Assembly: GCA_927911475.1 (NCBI GenBank)
Contig: CAKMPP010000140.1
Location: forward strand, 1-6,700
Length of the DNA stretch: 6,700 nucleotides
Direction: 5' to 3'
Source of the DNA: an uncultured Solobacterium sp.
GTDB taxonomy: Bacteria > Bacillota_I > Bacilli_A > Erysipelotrichales > Erysipelotrichaceae
The notes beneath the pieces were generated by a model. It searched no databases, had not been told where the DNA came from, and saw only the letters and a program-made list of their open reading frames with translations. Below are positions 6,538 through 6,700 of the stretch, in pieces; position 1 is the first letter of the stretch, and each line of letters starts with the position of its first letter. A program made the translations under genes and the position numbers.

Positions 6538-6566
6538 TTGTATTTTTAGTTAGTTATGACTATCAT
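6538..6566 (+). promoter_or_regulatory. Possible promoter of the lipoprotein gene
   Basis: TTGTAT (6538-6543) and TATCAT (6561-6566) are separated by 17 bp. The transcript would begin near 6573, about 15 nt ahead of the ATG. The spacer contains TTAGTTAGTT (6546-6555), the same 10-mer that starts the operator-like site at 1071-1080. I see no terminator after the D-LDH gene, so read-through from it is equally possible. Confidence 0.35.
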
Positions 6567-6587
6567 AAAAGTACGAGGTAAAAGAAA

Positions 6588-6700
6588 ATGAAAAAAATAT
6601 TGATTCTTGCTTTATCATTGTTTTTAGCTGGCTGTATGGTTACTAAGACGAGTGAAACATCCGGCAGCTACAAAACAATTTCATCAAAAAGAAGCTCAAC
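6588..6700 (+). CDS. Lipoprotein precursor, possibly rhodanese-like (partial, cut by the window edge)
   Basis: The start at 6588 has GAGG about 9 nt upstream. The first residues form a lipoprotein signal peptide: MKK, a hydrophobic stretch (ILILALSLF) and a lipobox LAGC with the lipidated Cys at residue 16. The mature protein would be anchored to the outer face of the membrane. After a Ser/Thr-rich linker the frame reads YKTISSKRSS; dropping one A from the run at 6686-6690 gives YKTISSKEAQ, which looks like the opening of a rhodanese-like domain (Y-x-x-I-s-x-x-E-A). That domain call rests on about ten residues and is weak. The lipoprotein call is firm. Confidence 0.75.
   Translation, partial: MKKILILALSLFLAGCMVTKTSETSGSYKTISSKRSS

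Noticed and set aside
480..6700. Programmed ribosomal frameshifting as the cause of the broken frames
   Set aside because: The breaks occur in unrelated genes at varied simple homopolymers, in both directions, without consistent slippery heptamers plus stimulatory structures.

Overview
This window looks like ordinary chromosome from a low-GC, Gram-positive (Bacillota) bacterium. The evidence is AT-rich intergenic DNA, AAAGGAG-type ribosome binding sites, TTGACG/TATATT-type promoters, a short-chain clostridial-style flavodoxin next to a DUF3793 gene, a D-lactate dehydrogenase of the lactic-acid-bacterial type and a membrane-anchored peptidoglycan-deacetylase-like protein. An Erysipelotrichia-like or related gut/oral Firmicute is my guess; nothing in the window proves the genus. 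I see no phage, insertion sequence, CRISPR array or RNA gene.

Layout. (1) Positions 1-84 hold the tail of an upstream reading frame, followed closely by an EamA/DMT-family exporter (88-973) that ends at a strong terminator. (2) A well-formed promoter overlaps at its start point an 8-bp inverted repeat that resembles a metal-regulator operator. It drives a two-gene operon of DUF3793 protein (1104-1658) and flavodoxin (1678-2100), which reads as an iron-limitation module. (3) A bidirectional terminator (about 2113-2154) separates this from a minus-strand block: a polysaccharide deacetylase with Ig-like repeats (3620-2161), a 101-residue two-repeat protein (4011-3706) and a DUF7000-like protein (4598-4074). 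(4) Divergently, on the plus strand, lie a CPBP intramembrane protease (4704-5557) and an overlapping D-lactate dehydrogenase (5532-6528). (5) The window ends in the start of a lipoprotein gene (6588 onwards) that may carry a rhodanese-like domain.

The dominant oddity is eight apparent single-base frameshifts in six genes. Most lie in A or T homopolymers, and removing or adding one base restores full-length proteins with all family motifs. The DUF3793, flavodoxin and 101-residue genes are unbroken. I read this as uncorrected indel error in the assembly rather than gene decay. The coordinates given below span the restored genes.

Functionally the window mixes redox metabolism (flavodoxin, D-LDH), cell-surface maintenance (deacetylase, lipoprotein) and membrane proteins (EamA, CPBP). 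I do not see a multi-gene novel system. The parts most worth following up are the DUF3793-flavodoxin operator, the mirrored leader sequences of the divergent DUF7000/CPBP pair, and the small two-repeat protein.
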